A stretch of 64,000 nucleotides of DNA, from assembly GCA_958295765.1 (NCBI GenBank), contig CATQHB010000002.1, positions 2,654,091 to 2,718,090 of the forward strand, read 5' to 3'. The DNA comes from an uncultured Dehalococcoidia bacterium (GTDB taxonomy: Bacteria > Chloroflexota > Dehalococcoidia > Lucifugimonadales > UBA3495). The translations under genes and the position numbers were made by a program. Below are positions 1-9,488 of the stretch, in pieces; position 1 is the first letter of the stretch; every line of letters begins with the position of its first letter. The notes beneath the pieces were generated by a model, which did not search any database, was not told where the DNA came from, and saw only the letters and a program-made list of their open reading frames with translations.

Positions 1-142
1 CGGCCAGCAGGTCGGAAAACACGACGCTGGCCGACAGCAGGGCCACCGAAAGCAGGATGCCCAAAAACAGCACCAACTCCAGCCGCCAAGCCGCCGCAAT
101 CCTCCGCCGGGCAATAATGTAGGCCAGATGCAGAAAGGACAT
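1..142 (-). CDS. ABC transporter permease, N-terminal fragment (partial)
   Basis: The reading frame starts at the ATG whose complement lies at 140-142 and runs off the left edge of the window, giving 47 residues. It begins MSFLHLAYIIARRRIAAAWR and continues into a hydrophobic stretch of about 22 residues. This cytoplasmic basic segment plus first membrane helix resembles the start of an FtsX/MacB-type permease, like the protein encoded just upstream on the same strand (866-4303). It is probably the next gene of that transporter cluster, separated by a repeat-filled gap. Function rests on this short N-terminus and on context only. Confidence 0.5.
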   Translation of the reverse strand, partial: MSFLHLAYIIARRRIAAAWRLELVLFLGILLSVALLSASVVFSDLLA

Positions 143-865
143 ATTTATCCAATTAGGAATTAGGAATTAGGAATTAAGAATTAGGGCCGGCGCCAAGTCT
201 GCGCCAAGAACAAAATCCGCTCATGGTGAGCTTGTCGAACCATCTTTCCCTACCCGGCAGTTCCTCTCTCAAGCCGTCCTTCGACAAGCTCAGGATGAGC
301 GGAATGGTCAACAACCCGAAATCCGCTCATGGTGAGCTTGTCGAACCATCTTTCCCTACCGGCCACTCCTCTCTCAGGCCATCCTTCGACAAGCTCAGGA
401 TGAGCGGAACAGTCAACAACCCGCCCACGGAACGGCCCACAACCTGCAACCCACTCATCAACAATCCACCCATCAACAACCCGCTCATGGTGAGCCTGTC
501 GAACCACCCCGGCTGATTAGCATTATCACCGGTAGGGGCGAGTTTATAACCCACCCTACAAGGCAATCTCAGCATAAACCTGTCATTCCAGCCATAAACC
601 CGTCGTTCCGGCGAAAGCCGGAATCCAGAACGCTCGGCAGCCGGCTCGCACTTTTGCGGGAGGATTTCCTGGATTCCGGCTTTCGCCGGAACGACGGTTG
701 CCGGCGCCGGAATAACGGTTGCCTGGAATAACGGTTCCCCAAGTTGCCCCGGTCAAGCCGCAATTACCCAACCCACCCCTACGATTGCCCAACTCACCCC
801 CACCACCCGCCAAGTCCACATCAAGCCTGAACCGTAAACAATTCCTAATTCCTAATTCCTAATTA
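143..865. repeat. Repeat-filled gap bracketed by a 25-bp inverted repeat
   Basis: There is no gene here. A perfect 25-bp inverted repeat made of the heptamer GAATTAG lies at 151-175 and 840-864, directly outside the start codon of one permease and the stop codon of the other. Between the arms are several copies of the CCGCTCATGGTGAGC / GACAAGCTCAGGATGAGCGG family (217-515), one GGGCGGGT-type fragment near 530-560, and a full palindromic element at 601-697 with arms GTCGTTCCGGCGAAAGCCGG and its complement. Short reading frames here are translations of the repeats. Confidence 0.8.
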
Positions 866-3800
866 TCAATCCCCCATGCGCAGTATATCAGAGGGACGCA
901 GCCGGCCCACCGCCACCGCCGCCAGCAGAATCGCCAGCAGCGCCGCGATGACCAGGTTCAGAATGACCAACGCAATCAACCACTCCTGCACCGTCAAGAC
1001 CATCGGCGGGACTACCGGGCGGCCCCCGGCCGTCTGCCCCAGAAACCCCAGCGTCCAGCGGCCCAGGAAGTAGCCGATGCCGGCGCCGGATACCAGGCCC
1101 ACCGCCGCCACTAACAGCCGTTCCAGCACCAGGACGCCGATAAGCTGCCCCCGGGAAAAGCCCAGGGCGCGGGCCACCGTCAACTCCACCCGCCCGGTGC
1201 GAATGGCAACCAGGGCGTGGGCGCCCAGGGCCAGGGTTACGGCGACGGTCAAGGCGCCCAGGCTCAACAGCGTCAGCCCGTTCCAGCCGCCGCCGGCCAG
1301 CGGGTCGCGGCCGGCCCGGTCCACCAGGGCCGCCCGGTCGCGGATGTTGGCCGATATAGAGGTGGCCTCCCGCACGGAACGAATGGCCTGCTCCCGGTCG
1401 GCCCCCTCCTCCAACGCCAGCCAATACTCCCGGGGCGGCAGGGGAATACCCCGAGGCACCCGCCGGGTGTATTCCTGAAAGGATTTCAGGGACACCAACA
1501 GGAAAGGCCGGTTGGCCGTCGCCATTGTTGGGAAGTAGTCGGCCTTGTCCTGGATAACCACCGGAACCAGTTGGGCGCCGGTTGCCACCCGTACCGAGTG
1601 GCCGGCCGGCAGGCCGGGGCCGCCAATGGCCGCCAGGGGAAAGGAACCGGGCGGTATCAGTATCCCGCGCGGGGCTTGCAGAATCGGGTCCTGCCAGGAA
1701 TAGGCCAACCCGTTGCCGCCGTTGCGCCCGGCCTGGCTACTGACGGCGATAGTGTCGGCGGCCTCCCCGTCATGGGGCAGCGCCACCCAGCGGCCCTGTT
1801 CCTCAAAGCCCTCAATAACCAGACCCTCCCCGGAATCGACAGCATCCGGGGCATCCGGGGAACCGACAGAATCCAAGGAACCGGCCGGGCCGGACTTTAC
1901 CGTGATGTCGTCCACGTAGATAGCCCCCGGCGGCATCCGGTAGAGAGACTTACCCACGAAGTAAACCGAAACCACGCTGTAGGGCCGGGCCAGCCAGCTT
2001 TTATCCTGCGGTATCGGCGCCTCCAGGTAAGTCCACCCCGGTCGCTCTCTAGCCACCGGCCCGCCGCCGGCGCTCAGGCCGCTGCCCGCCAGTTGCAGGC
2101 TACCCAAGTCGATATTGAAGTAACTCCCATCGGCGTCGGCGATGCGCAGCCACAGCCGGAGGGACTGCTGGACGATGCTGTCGCCCAACTCCGAGGCATC
2201 CACCCAGAGGCCCACACTAGCGGCGTTATCCGGGATGGGTACGCCGGAGGCCCGGTTGCCGCTCAGGTCGGGCAGCCGGGACTGGCCCCGGCGCAGGGGC
2301 GCCATCAACTCGGACAGGTCTTTGCCCGGCGGCGCAAAGTCCTCCCGGAACCAGGCCACCTCCGCAAAGGTAGCCGGATCCACCGCCAGCAGGGTCGCCG
2401 AGGAACCGGGCCGGGCGTCCAGCAAACTTACCGCCTCCCGCTTGACCGGGCTGAAAAACTGCACCGCCGGCAGGGACGCCAGGTTGCGTTGCGTATCGCC
2501 GGTGGGGGCGACCACGCTGACCACCAAATCGCCCCCGGCCTTGTATAGGGCCTGTTCCTGCTGGCTGCGCGCCAGGGTTGACTGGAAGGATGCCCCAAAA
2601 ACGCCCAAAGCCGCCGCCAGCATCACGATGACGGTCAACGACCCGAAGGGCAGCGGGTCCCGGGCCACCCGGGACAGGGCAAAGGACACCCAGGCCGGGG
2701 CCAGCCGGCGGGCCAGCCAGGCCAGGCCGCGCACCGCCAGGGGCAGGAGGCGCAAGGCCAGGAAAGCCGCCGCCAACAAAGCCAACGCCGGGGCCACCAG
2801 CAGGCTCAGGTCTAACTGCGCCTCGCCGGTCGCCACCGCCCGTTGCAGAAACCCGCCCCGCCGTTCCACCTGCCACCAGACCAGGGCCAACAGGGCAATG
2901 ACCAGCAAATCCAGGTAGTAACGCTGGAGAAACGGCACCGTCGGCGGTCTGGCCCGTTCCCGGAGAAAGTCCAGCAGCCCCAGCCGGGTCAGCCCGGCGT
3001 TGGCCGCCAGCAAAACCGCCAGGCTCAGCAGGCCGCCGGCCGCGCCCATCAGGAACATATCCGGGGCCAATCCAACGGACAGGGAATCCCGCCCGCCGGC
3101 CGGGTTGATGGTGTCCAGCAGCAGCAGTCGGAAAATCAGCAGGGCCAGCAAGGGGCCGAGGGCGGTAGCCAGCAGCACCAGCAGCGCCTCTGCCAAAGTG
3201 ATGACGCCGCCCACCTGAAACATCCCGGCGCCCCGGCTCCGCAGCAGCCCGGCCTCCTCCCGGCGGGTGCGGGCCAGCAGCCCGGTAACCAGGGCCAGAA
3301 AGTAGAGAATTACCACCACCACCAGGGAGATAAAGAGATAAATCGGCACCCGGGCACGGGTCAACGCCCGCTGGTAGGTCGCCAGCAATCCGGTATCCCG
3401 GCTGTTCTCCAGGCGGGTCAGGATTAAAGACCGGGGCAGCCGCTTGTTCAGGTCCGTCTCCAGGCCGCTGACCGCCACCCTCGCCGGCTGCACCAGGTCG
3501 GCGGTCAAAACGCCGGTATCCAGGTACAAGTACCAGCCATAGTCTCCGACTAAAGTAGGATAGCGGGCGCCCAGGCCGTCAAAGAACAGGGATTCCGGCA
3601 CGTAGAGGGGCATCAGGATTACGTCCCCGGCCTCCTGGGGCGCGAAGTAGCCGGGGAACCCCATCCAGTATTCCGCCCGAGGGTCGATTGGCTCAGCCAG
3701 CCCTACGACGGTAACCTTCACCTGCTCGGCGTAGTCGGTGCGGTAGGGCAGGATGACCGCCTCGGAACCCACCTCCCAGAACATCACCGAGGCCGTTTTC

Positions 3801-4303
3801 TCCCCCACCACCACCTCCAGGGCCAGGCGGCCGTCAGCCTCCTGCGGTTCCGCCGACGGCCAGCGCCCTTCAATCAGGCGGGTATGTTCCTGAAAGCCGG
3901 TGAGAAAGAAGGGCCGGCCCACCGGGGCGCCCAGCAGCCCGGAGGGTTCGAAGGGTTCCTCGACCAGGAACAGGTCGGGCTGCACCCGGCCAAAGCGGTG
4001 GACTTCCCGCAGCATAAACCCCAGGCGGTTCTGGGCGATTTCCTCCACGGTGGCCCGCAAGTTGCGGTAGTCCGCCGGGCCAAGGGGGCGGTTCTGGGCG
4101 ATGATGTGAGTGTTCAGGCTGACCGGGTCCGCCGTAGCCACGCTGTGGCGCAACCCGCCCTCGGCCAGGGCGCGGGAGTAAATAGCGCCCACCGACAGCA
4201 GCGTTACCGCCGCCAGCACGCCAAACCCGGTAACCGCCAGCAGCGCCCACGACGCCCGCAGACGCCGGGGCAGCAGCCAGAACAATGCCCCAATCCAGTT
4301 CAT
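866..4303 (-). CDS. FtsX-like ABC transporter permease
   Basis: A 1145-residue membrane protein with the architecture of large FtsX/MacB-type permeases: an N-terminal helix (about residues 17-40) followed by a long extracytoplasmic domain, a block of hydrophobic helices near 315-560, a second large extracytoplasmic domain, and a C-terminal FtsX core (about 1000-1140) with three helices and the end LRPSDILRMGD. Such permeases act with a separate ATPase in lipoprotein release, export or mechanotransmission; the substrate cannot be read from the sequence. No ATPase lies within the window on this side. The ATG at 4303 gives a plausible basic N-terminus before the first helix. The downstream partial gene at 1-142 seems to be a related permease, so an operon interrupted by repeats is likely. 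Confidence 0.85.
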   Translation of the reverse strand: MNWIGALFWLLPRRLRASWALLAVTGFGVLAAVTLLSVGAIYSRALAEGGLRHSVATADPVSLNTHIIAQNRPLGPADYRNLRATVEEIAQNRLGFMLREVHRFGRVQPDLFLVEEPFEPSGLLGAPVGRPFFLTGFQEHTRLIEGRWPSAEPQEADGRLALEVVVGEKTASVMFWEVGSEAVILPYRTDYAEQVKVTVVGLAEPIDPRAEYWMGFPGYFAPQEAGDVILMPLYVPESLFFDGLGARYPTLVGDYGWYLYLDTGVLTADLVQPARVAVSGLETDLNKRLPRSLILTRLENSRDTGLLATYQRALTRARVPIYLFISLVVVVILYFLALVTGLLARTRREEAGLLRSRGAGMFQVGGVITLAEALLVLLATALGPLLALLIFRLLLLDTINPAGGRDSLSVGLAPDMFLMGAAGGLLSLAVLLAANAGLTRLGLLDFLRERARPPTVPFLQRYYLDLLVIALLALVWWQVERRGGFLQRAVATGEAQLDLSLLVAPALALLAAAFLALRLLPLAVRGLAWLARRLAPAWVSFALSRVARDPLPFGSLTVIVMLAAALGVFGASFQSTLARSQQEQALYKAGGDLVVSVVAPTGDTQRNLASLPAVQFFSPVKREAVSLLDARPGSSATLLAVDPATFAEVAWFREDFAPPGKDLSELMAPLRRGQSRLPDLSGNRASGVPIPDNAASVGLWVDASELGDSIVQQSLRLWLRIADADGSYFNIDLGSLQLAGSGLSAGGGPVARERPGWTYLEAPIPQDKSWLARPYSVVSVYFVGKSLYRMPPGAIYVDDITVKSGPAGSLDSVGSPDAPDAVDSGEGLVIEGFEEQGRWVALPHDGEAADTIAVSSQAGRNGGNGLAYSWQDPILQAPRGILIPPGSFPLAAIGGPGLPAGHSVRVATGAQLVPVVIQDKADYFPTMATANRPFLLVSLKSFQEYTRRVPRGIPLPPREYWLALEEGADREQAIRSVREATSISANIRDRAALVDRAGRDPLAGGGWNGLTLLSLGALTVAVTLALGAHALVAIRTGRVELTVARALGFSRGQLIGVLVLERLLVAAVGLVSGAGIGYFLGRWTLGFLGQTAGGRPVVPPMVLTVQEWLIALVILNLVIAALLAILLAAVAVGRLRPSDILRMGD

Positions 4304-4784
4304 TATTCACCCGGTAGCGGATTCATCGGATTCTAGGATTCAATGGTTTTCAGCCACGAATAGCCGCAAGTATAGGGGTTACGCCGTTGGCCGGTCATAC
4401 CAACCGCTTTGACTGTCATTCCGACTGCTTTGCCAGTCATCCTAAACGATAGTCTGTCATTCCGACCAGAGGGAGGAATCTAAACTTCTACATAAGCAAG
4501 ATTTCTGCCGGAATCGGAACATGGTAAGGGCTGGGCATTTTAGATTCCTCCCTCCGGTCGGAATGACATTGACTTTAACCACCGTCGTTCCGGCGAAAGC
4601 CGGAATCCAGAAGGCTAGGTAGCCGGCACATTCTTTTCCGGGGGATTTCCTGGATTCCGGCTTTCGCCGGAACGACGGTACTAGGGCCGGAATAACCGGT
4701 TTATGCCACGATTGCCCCGGTATCTCCGCAATTGCCCCGGCCTTTCAACCCCCCGTAGCCAACAGCCTAACCCCCATACAAAAC
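4304..4784. repeat. Intergenic repeats (two palindromic families)
   Basis: No gene is visible. A roughly 114-bp inverted element runs from 4455 to 4568; its ends are TGTCATTCCGACC and its complement, with AGATTCCTCCCTCC-type internal arms. A full copy of the GTCGTTCCGGCGAAAGCCGG palindrome lies at 4582-4678. The block separates the permease gene start from the end of the CtaG gene. Confidence 0.8.
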
Positions 4785-5822
4785 TTATTCCCGAATTTCC
4801 CGCCGGGCCGCCTCCAGCCGATCCTGTTCCTGTTCCCGTTGATACCACATAACCATCACGATGCCGGCGGCGATTATGCTCATCATATCGCCGATTACCC
4901 ATAAGAACAGGCCGCCCAACTGCTGGTCAATAATCGCATCGAGGACGAAGGGCTGTTCCACCTCGGCGTAAGAGGCGTAGAGCAGGCCGCGGGAGAAGGT
5001 TATTCCCGCGCCCAGCAGGGTGTTGGGCAGGACAATCAACCCCAGGTACAGCACCCGCAGCCCGTAGTGCAGGCGCGACCGGTGGGGTTTGGGGTCAATG
5101 ACCAGCCACCAGAACAGGAACCCGGAAAAGAGCATCGTGCCGTGCATTACTTCGTGGACGTAATCGTTGCGTACCGCCGCATCGTGCAGCAGGGGAACCT
5201 GCCAGAAGTAGAGGACGCTCAGGAATACCATGACGGCGACCACCGGGTTGGTCAGATAGTAGTAGGCGCGTCTTACCCGCGCGCTCCGAACCACGGTGCG
5301 GACACCCCCTTGCAGCAGCCACAGGGGGAGGCCCCGCAGCATAGGGGTCAGCGGCGCCCCCAACAGCACCAGCAGCGGCCCCAGCATCCGCAGCATCAGG
5401 TGTTGTATCTGGTGGATAAAGAAATAATGCTCGGCCAGCGGGTCTATGGGCGATTGAAGGGCCAGGAAAATGACCAGCAGCCCGGAAAAGAAGGAGATTT
5501 TGTGCCAGGCATTTATCGGGTGGCTGGGCCGCTCCCACTTGCCCAACCCATTCACGTACAGGAAAGCGGCCAGGAACAGGAACAGGGTCGGCAGGGGATT
5601 GGTGGTGTTCCAAGCGGCCCACAGGTTATCCCCCGGGGCCACGCCGCCGTGAGCGTAGGCCGCCGGCGCGCCGGCCAGGAACTGCCAGACCCCAACTAAG
5701 CCCAGGGCCAGCAGGAGCCACCCTTTCCCGGAGCGCAGACGGCGCCGATTCCGGGCCGGCCCCGGAGGGCGCCGGCCGGAACCGGCAAGGGTCGGGGTGT
5801 TTTCCGGCGGCTTAACCGGCAT
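4785..5822 (-). CDS. ctaG: Cytochrome c oxidase assembly protein, CtaG (caa3) family
   Basis: A 345-residue integral membrane protein matching the CtaG_caa3 family, which helps assemble the CuB/heme centre of caa3-type oxidases. After a basic N-terminus and a signal-like helix ending in AYAHGG there are about seven membrane helices. Family-typical features are visible: a His-rich loop and helix (HYFFIHQIQHLMLRMLGPLL, about residues 133-152), HEVMHGTMLFSGFLFWW (near 225), and a late helix in the LGGLFLWVIGDM region. It overlaps the upstream gene by 11 bp on the same strand, so the pair is probably cotranscribed. The oxidase itself is encoded on the other strand at 16.6-21.6 kb. CtaG was named from fold and motifs. 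Confidence 0.88.
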   Translation of the reverse strand: MPVKPPENTPTLAGSGRRPPGPARNRRRLRSGKGWLLLALGLVGVWQFLAGAPAAYAHGGVAPGDNLWAAWNTTNPLPTLFLFLAAFLYVNGLGKWERPSHPINAWHKISFFSGLLVIFLALQSPIDPLAEHYFFIHQIQHLMLRMLGPLLVLLGAPLTPMLRGLPLWLLQGGVRTVVRSARVRRAYYYLTNPVVAVMVFLSVLYFWQVPLLHDAAVRNDYVHEVMHGTMLFSGFLFWWLVIDPKPHRSRLHYGLRVLYLGLIVLPNTLLGAGITFSRGLLYASYAEVEQPFVLDAIIDQQLGGLFLWVIGDMMSIIAAGIVMVMWYQREQEQDRLEAARREIRE

Positions 5823-6378
5823 CGGTCAGCCTCCGCCGCTGCTGGGCGCGGCGGATAATCCAGACCATATAAGCCCAGCCGGCCAGCAGGGCCACGGCAG
5901 CGCCGGCGAATACCAGGGTACCGGACAGATACTGGCGCGGTTCCGGTATGGCAACCGTACCCACCTCGGTCTCCACCCGGCCCAACGGCCCGTCAATATC
6001 GACGTTGACCTGCCAGACGCCGGGGGAATCCAGCTTCATCCGGGCGCGGTAAATCTCCGGCCTTTCCGGGATACTGAGGGCTGTAGCCCAGCCGGTTTCG
6101 CTGCTCCGCTGGTGGGCGGTGCGGATTACCACCCGCGCGTCGGGGATGGGCTGCCCGGTGGCGGCGTTCAGGACGGCAATGCTGAACAGGGCGGTGCCCA
6201 GGGAGAGGTTGGAGGCTTCTCCCTCCACAAAAATGTCATAGCCGCCGGCGGCCAGGCGGCGGTCAATCCGTTCCGGGCCGGGAATGTCCTGCTGAGCCAG
6301 GGCCGGCAGCGACCAACCCGCTTGCAGCGTCCAGAACAAGGCCAGCGACAGCAGAACAACGGGGAACCTCAAGGCCAA
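5812..6378 (-). CDS. Membrane-anchored YtkA/FixH-like protein
   Basis: A 188-residue protein with an N-terminal signal sequence (residues 1-29, ending LPALAQQ), a beta-rich extracytoplasmic domain (about 45-135), and a C-terminal membrane helix (about 150-172) followed by a basic tail RRAQQRRR. The domain pattern (an expression such as NAATGQPIPDARVVIRT, then a YRARMKLDSPGVWQVNVDI stretch) resembles the Ig-like YtkA/FixH proteins found beside copper-dependent oxidase assembly genes. The gene overlaps ctaG by 11 bp, which supports a role in oxidase or copper handling. The family assignment is by pattern, not by alignment. Confidence 0.6.
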   Translation of the reverse strand: MALRFPVVLLSLALFWTLQAGWSLPALAQQDIPGPERIDRRLAAGGYDIFVEGEASNLSLGTALFSIAVLNAATGQPIPDARVVIRTAHQRSSETGWATALSIPERPEIYRARMKLDSPGVWQVNVDIDGPLGRVETEVGTVAIPEPRQYLSGTLVFAGAAVALLAGWAYMVWIIRRAQQRRRLTDAG

Positions 6379-6479
6379 CCTCCTGAATCCCTTTAGTTAG
6401 TTGCCGTACAGCACAACGCCAGTGTACCAGATTAAGGCAACCGGGGTCAGGGGTAAAGGGCGGGCAAGGCGGGGGTATT

Positions 6480-6990
6480 TCAACGCTTGTTGGTATTTTC
6501 ACCGGGTAGGGGCGGGTTTATAACCCGTCCGACGTTCAACGGCAACCGGGGTCAGGGGTAAGAGCAACCGCAGCTTAACCAGGGCAACCCAGGCAACCGT
6601 CATTCCGGGAACCCAACACGGCGACCCAAGCAACCGTCGTTCCGGCGAAAGCCGGAATCCAGAATCCTCGGTAGCCGAATTGCTCTTTCCCCGGGGGATT
6701 TCCTGGATTCCGGCTTTCGCCGGAACGACGGTTTTATGCTGAGATTGCCTCGTTCTACCCATCCCGCTCACCCTGAGCTTGTCGAAGGGCGGAATTGGAA
6801 TGGTTCGACAGGCTCACCATGAGCGGGTAAGGGCGTGGTTCGACAAGCTCACCATGAGCGGATTTTGTTATTGCCTAACCCGCTCATCCTGAGCCTGTCG
6901 AAGGATAAACCGATGGTTCGACAAGCTCACCATGAGCGGATTTTGTTATTGCCTACCTCCGCTCATCCTGAGCTTGTCGAAGGATAAACC
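6480..6990. repeat. Intergenic repeat block
   Basis: No gene is seen. The block holds a GGGCGGGTTTATAACCCG-type fragment near 6507-6530, a full palindromic element at 6634-6731 (arms GTCGTTCCGGCGAAAGCCGG), and then four alternating copies of the CTCACCCTGAGCTTGTCGAA and GGTTCGACAAGCTCACCATG arms between 6768 and 6990. The last arm abuts the stop codon of the minus-strand gene at 6998. Confidence 0.8.
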
Positions 6991-6997
6991 GGCGGCC

Positions 6998-7660
6998 CTA
7001 AACCTGAAAGGTCTTGGCCCAGACGCCGGGGGAGCCGGCGGCGTGGGTCATCATCGGGCGGATGCGGGGGGTGGACGGGTCAACGTCCCGTTGGGCCTCC
7101 CACTCGGCGCTTTCGGAAACCTGGGGATGCTCAAACTCGTAAACGGTGGCGTACATTGGCGTTCCCCGCACCGACCGGTAGCGGCGGCCCCGGATGACGC
7201 CGGGCACCTTTTCGTAGTTGGGGACGTAGATGCCGCTGTACCAGTTGTTCCATTCCGCTTCGTTTTCCGGCCCGACGTCCATCCGGCCTATTTGCAGGGC
7301 CGGGGCCATGTCGCTGCCGGCGATTTCCGGCGTCAGTTCCTCCGGGTGAATCATCTGATAGACGTTGCTAATCAAGGTGGTGGCAATGGCCGGCCCGGAG
7401 GCCCGGTTGGCCCACTCGGAGCGGGGCGGACGGTTGCGGAAAGCCTCGCTTTCCACCACTGCCGGGCTGGCCAGTTCGTAGCAGGCCAGATGCTTGGGGC
7501 CGCTCTTGACCGCCTCATAGCGGGCGGCGTTCAGCACACCGGGAATCGCCAGCAGTTCCGGCAGGTGTTCCTCGTTGTACCAGGCGTTGAAATCGGCCTC
7601 CTTGTCGGCCGGCACGTCGGCCCAGACCATCAACAACCCGGTTCCCTTCTTGTCGGGCAT
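6998..7660 (-). CDS. Two-domain dimeric alpha-beta barrel protein of unknown function
   Basis: A 220-residue soluble protein made of two similar halves. The first begins GLLMVWADVPADKEADFNAW with YNEEHLPELLAIPGV (about residues 7-42); the second repeats the pattern as LQIGRMDVGPENEAEWNNW with YSGIYVPNYEKVPGV (about 122-160). The W-Y-xx-EH-x-P-E pattern is typical of small ferredoxin-like dimeric barrels related to DUF4286/EthD-like proteins, which often accompany degradative enzymes. It sits just downstream of a fumarylacetoacetate hydrolase gene on the same strand, so a catabolic role is possible. The ATG at 7660 follows GGAGG at a suitable distance. No catalytic function can be assigned. 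Confidence 0.65.
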   Translation of the reverse strand: MPDKKGTGLLMVWADVPADKEADFNAWYNEEHLPELLAIPGVLNAARYEAVKSGPKHLACYELASPAVVESEAFRNRPPRSEWANRASGPAIATTLISNVYQMIHPEELTPEIAGSDMAPALQIGRMDVGPENEAEWNNWYSGIYVPNYEKVPGVIRGRRYRSVRGTPMYATVYEFEHPQVSESAEWEAQRDVDPSTPRIRPMMTHAAGSPGVWAKTFQV

Positions 7661-7711
7661 AACGCCTCCTTACTCTCCTATATCCTATCCCTATTCCGCA
7701 AATCCCGGTGT

Positions 7712-7760
7712 CCCCGGCGTCTCTGCGGTGAAAAGCGTCTTATCCGCAGAGACGCTGGGG
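7712..7760. repeat. Hairpin repeat between two minus-strand genes
   Basis: A perfect 12-bp stem (GCGTCTCTGCGG at 7717-7728 with its complement at 7744-7755) closes a 15-base loop, and flanking CCCC/GGGG can extend it past a one-base bulge. There is no T-run, so it is a poor intrinsic terminator. A similar hairpin with the core TGCGTATCTGCGG lies at 9950-9991, so this seems to be a dispersed element. Confidence 0.6.
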
Positions 7761-7764
7761 GTTG

Positions 7765-8781
7765 TTACCGTTTCATCTCATACACATACCCGGCGGCGCT
7801 GCCTCGTTCCGGCAGGCGGGGCTGTTCTTTGGCCCGGTAGCGGTAGGCCGGGTCATCGTCAACCTTGGGGCCAATGGTGTTGCGCAGGATGCCGATGCCC
7901 TCAACTTCGTGTTCCACCACGTCGCCGGGCTGTAGGAACCTGGCCTCGTAGCCCTTGCGAATGGCCTCGCCGATGGAACCGCCGCCCACGGTGCCGCAGC
8001 CCAGCACGTCGCCGGGGGCGATGCGGCTGTCCCGGGCGGCCCGTTCCACCATCGCCCCCCAGGTGTGCCAGGACAGGCCGCCGTCGCTGTCCTCCACCCA
8101 GGGGTCGCCGTTGACCCGGGCGGAACACTTGACGTGGAGCCGGCCGTCCCGCAAGTAGGGCGCCAACTCGTCGGTAGTTACCAGGCAGGGGCCGAGGGTG
8201 GATGCGGCGTCCTTGCCCTTGGCCGGCCCCAACCCGACGGCGCTCTCATCCCGCTGCAAGTCCCGGCAACTCCAGTCGTTGAAAATGCAGAAACCGGCGA
8301 TGTAGTCCAGGGCGTCGGCCTCGGCGACGTTGACCCCCTCCTTGCCGATAATGCAGGCAATCTCCAGTTCGTAGTCCAGCATCTCCGACGCCGAGGGGAA
8401 GGGGATGTGGTCCTCCGGGCCGTACACGCAGAGGGGGTTGGAAAAGTAAAAAATGGGCATCCGATACCAGGCTTCCTCCCGCTCCCGGCTGCCCTGCTGG
8501 GTGGCGTGTTCCTCAAAAATCATAAAGTCCCGGATGGTGGGGGGGCGCAGCACCGGGGACTGGAGGCGCACGTCCTCCAGGGCAAAAACCGGGGCGGCGG
8601 CATTGCCCCCGGCCAGCGCGGCGCGCACCCGTTCCACCGGGGAATCGCCCAACTCCAGCAGGGCTTGAACGTCCCGCAGGGTTTGGGGCGCGGCCAGCAG
8701 CGCCGTAACGTCAATCACGCCGGCATCCTGCAAGACGCCGCAGCGGGGTCCGGTTCCGGTATTATAGGTAACCAGTTTCAT
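7765..8781 (-). CDS. Fumarylacetoacetate hydrolase family protein
   Basis: A 338-residue enzyme of the FAH superfamily, whose members hydrolyse or decarboxylate 1,3-diketo acids in aromatic and amino-acid breakdown using a divalent metal. The metal-binding pattern LDYELEIACIIGKEG lies near residues 135-150, with the preceding loop FYFSNPLCVYGPEDHIPFPS and the later CSARVNGDPW and GDVLGCGTVGGGS segments typical of the C-terminal FAH fold. The frame is open further upstream, but the start at 8781 is chosen because GGAGG lies about seven bases before that ATG and the protein then begins MKLVTY, as FAH proteins usually do. The exact substrate is unknown. Confidence 0.88.
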   Translation of the reverse strand: MKLVTYNTGTGPRCGVLQDAGVIDVTALLAAPQTLRDVQALLELGDSPVERVRAALAGGNAAAPVFALEDVRLQSPVLRPPTIRDFMIFEEHATQQGSREREEAWYRMPIFYFSNPLCVYGPEDHIPFPSASEMLDYELEIACIIGKEGVNVAEADALDYIAGFCIFNDWSCRDLQRDESAVGLGPAKGKDAASTLGPCLVTTDELAPYLRDGRLHVKCSARVNGDPWVEDSDGGLSWHTWGAMVERAARDSRIAPGDVLGCGTVGGGSIGEAIRKGYEARFLQPGDVVEHEVEGIGILRNTIGPKVDDDPAYRYRAKEQPRLPERGSAAGYVYEMKR

Positions 8782-8881
8782 TTTAATCCTCCAAATAAAC
8801 CTCGGCGGCTTTGGTTTAATCTTTGCCTTAATGTTGTAATGGCTTGGCGTTAATATACCACACTGGAACGGGGGGACAATC

Positions 8882-9488
8882 ACGTTCTAAACCGACGGCA
8901 GGGCAATCGTGTTTTAACCGGGGCAACCCAGGCAACCGTCATTGGCAACGCAGGCAACGGCAACCCAAGCAACCGTCATTGGCAACGCAGGCAACGGCAA
9001 CCCAAGCAACCGTCGTTCCGGCGAAAGCCGGAATCCAGGAAATCCCCCGGAAAAGAGCGTGCCGGCTACCGAGGATTCTGGATTCCGGCTTTCGCCGGAA
9101 CGACGGTTTTATGCTGCGATTGACTTGGATGGAAGGTATTTCCAACGTGGGTTGGTATTCCTTAACCGGACCGACTCCAGCGGATGGTAGGGGCAGGTTT
9201 GTAACCCGCCCTGCCTCGGGTGCCGGAACGGGTCGGCTATGGCACACCCGTTTCCCGGTATTTCCTTGCCATTGAACATCGGGCGGGTTATAAACCCGCC
9301 CCTACCCGGTGAAAATGCCAACAAGCGGTGGCAATACCCGATACCAACCACCCCAAACCACCCAATAGTTGCATCCGGCGCCGGGTTGCCTTTAATATAG
9401 CCGGGGAAGGGCGGTACTACGCCCCTACGGGAACTGCCACTACGGGAATACGGGAACTATACGATACTACCGGAAGGAGGTTGGAGAC
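8882..9488. repeat. Intergenic repeats upstream of the OsmC-like gene
   Basis: No gene is seen. Two direct copies of a 37-bp unit containing GGCAACGCAGGCAACGGC lie between about 8938 and 9011, followed by a full palindromic element at 9010-9106 (arms GTCGTTCCGGCGAAAGCCGG) and paired GGGCGGGT arms between about 9185 and 9310. The final 100 bases carry the ribosome binding site AAGGAGG at 9474-9480. Confidence 0.75.

Noticed and set aside
217-515. Several short open frames in both strands
   Set aside because: They translate dispersed repeats (peptides such as AHGELVEP and ILSLSKD recur across the window) and have no ribosome sites.
7712-7760. Intrinsic terminator of the fumarylacetoacetate hydrolase gene
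   Set aside because: The stem is strong, but no T-run follows on the relevant strand.
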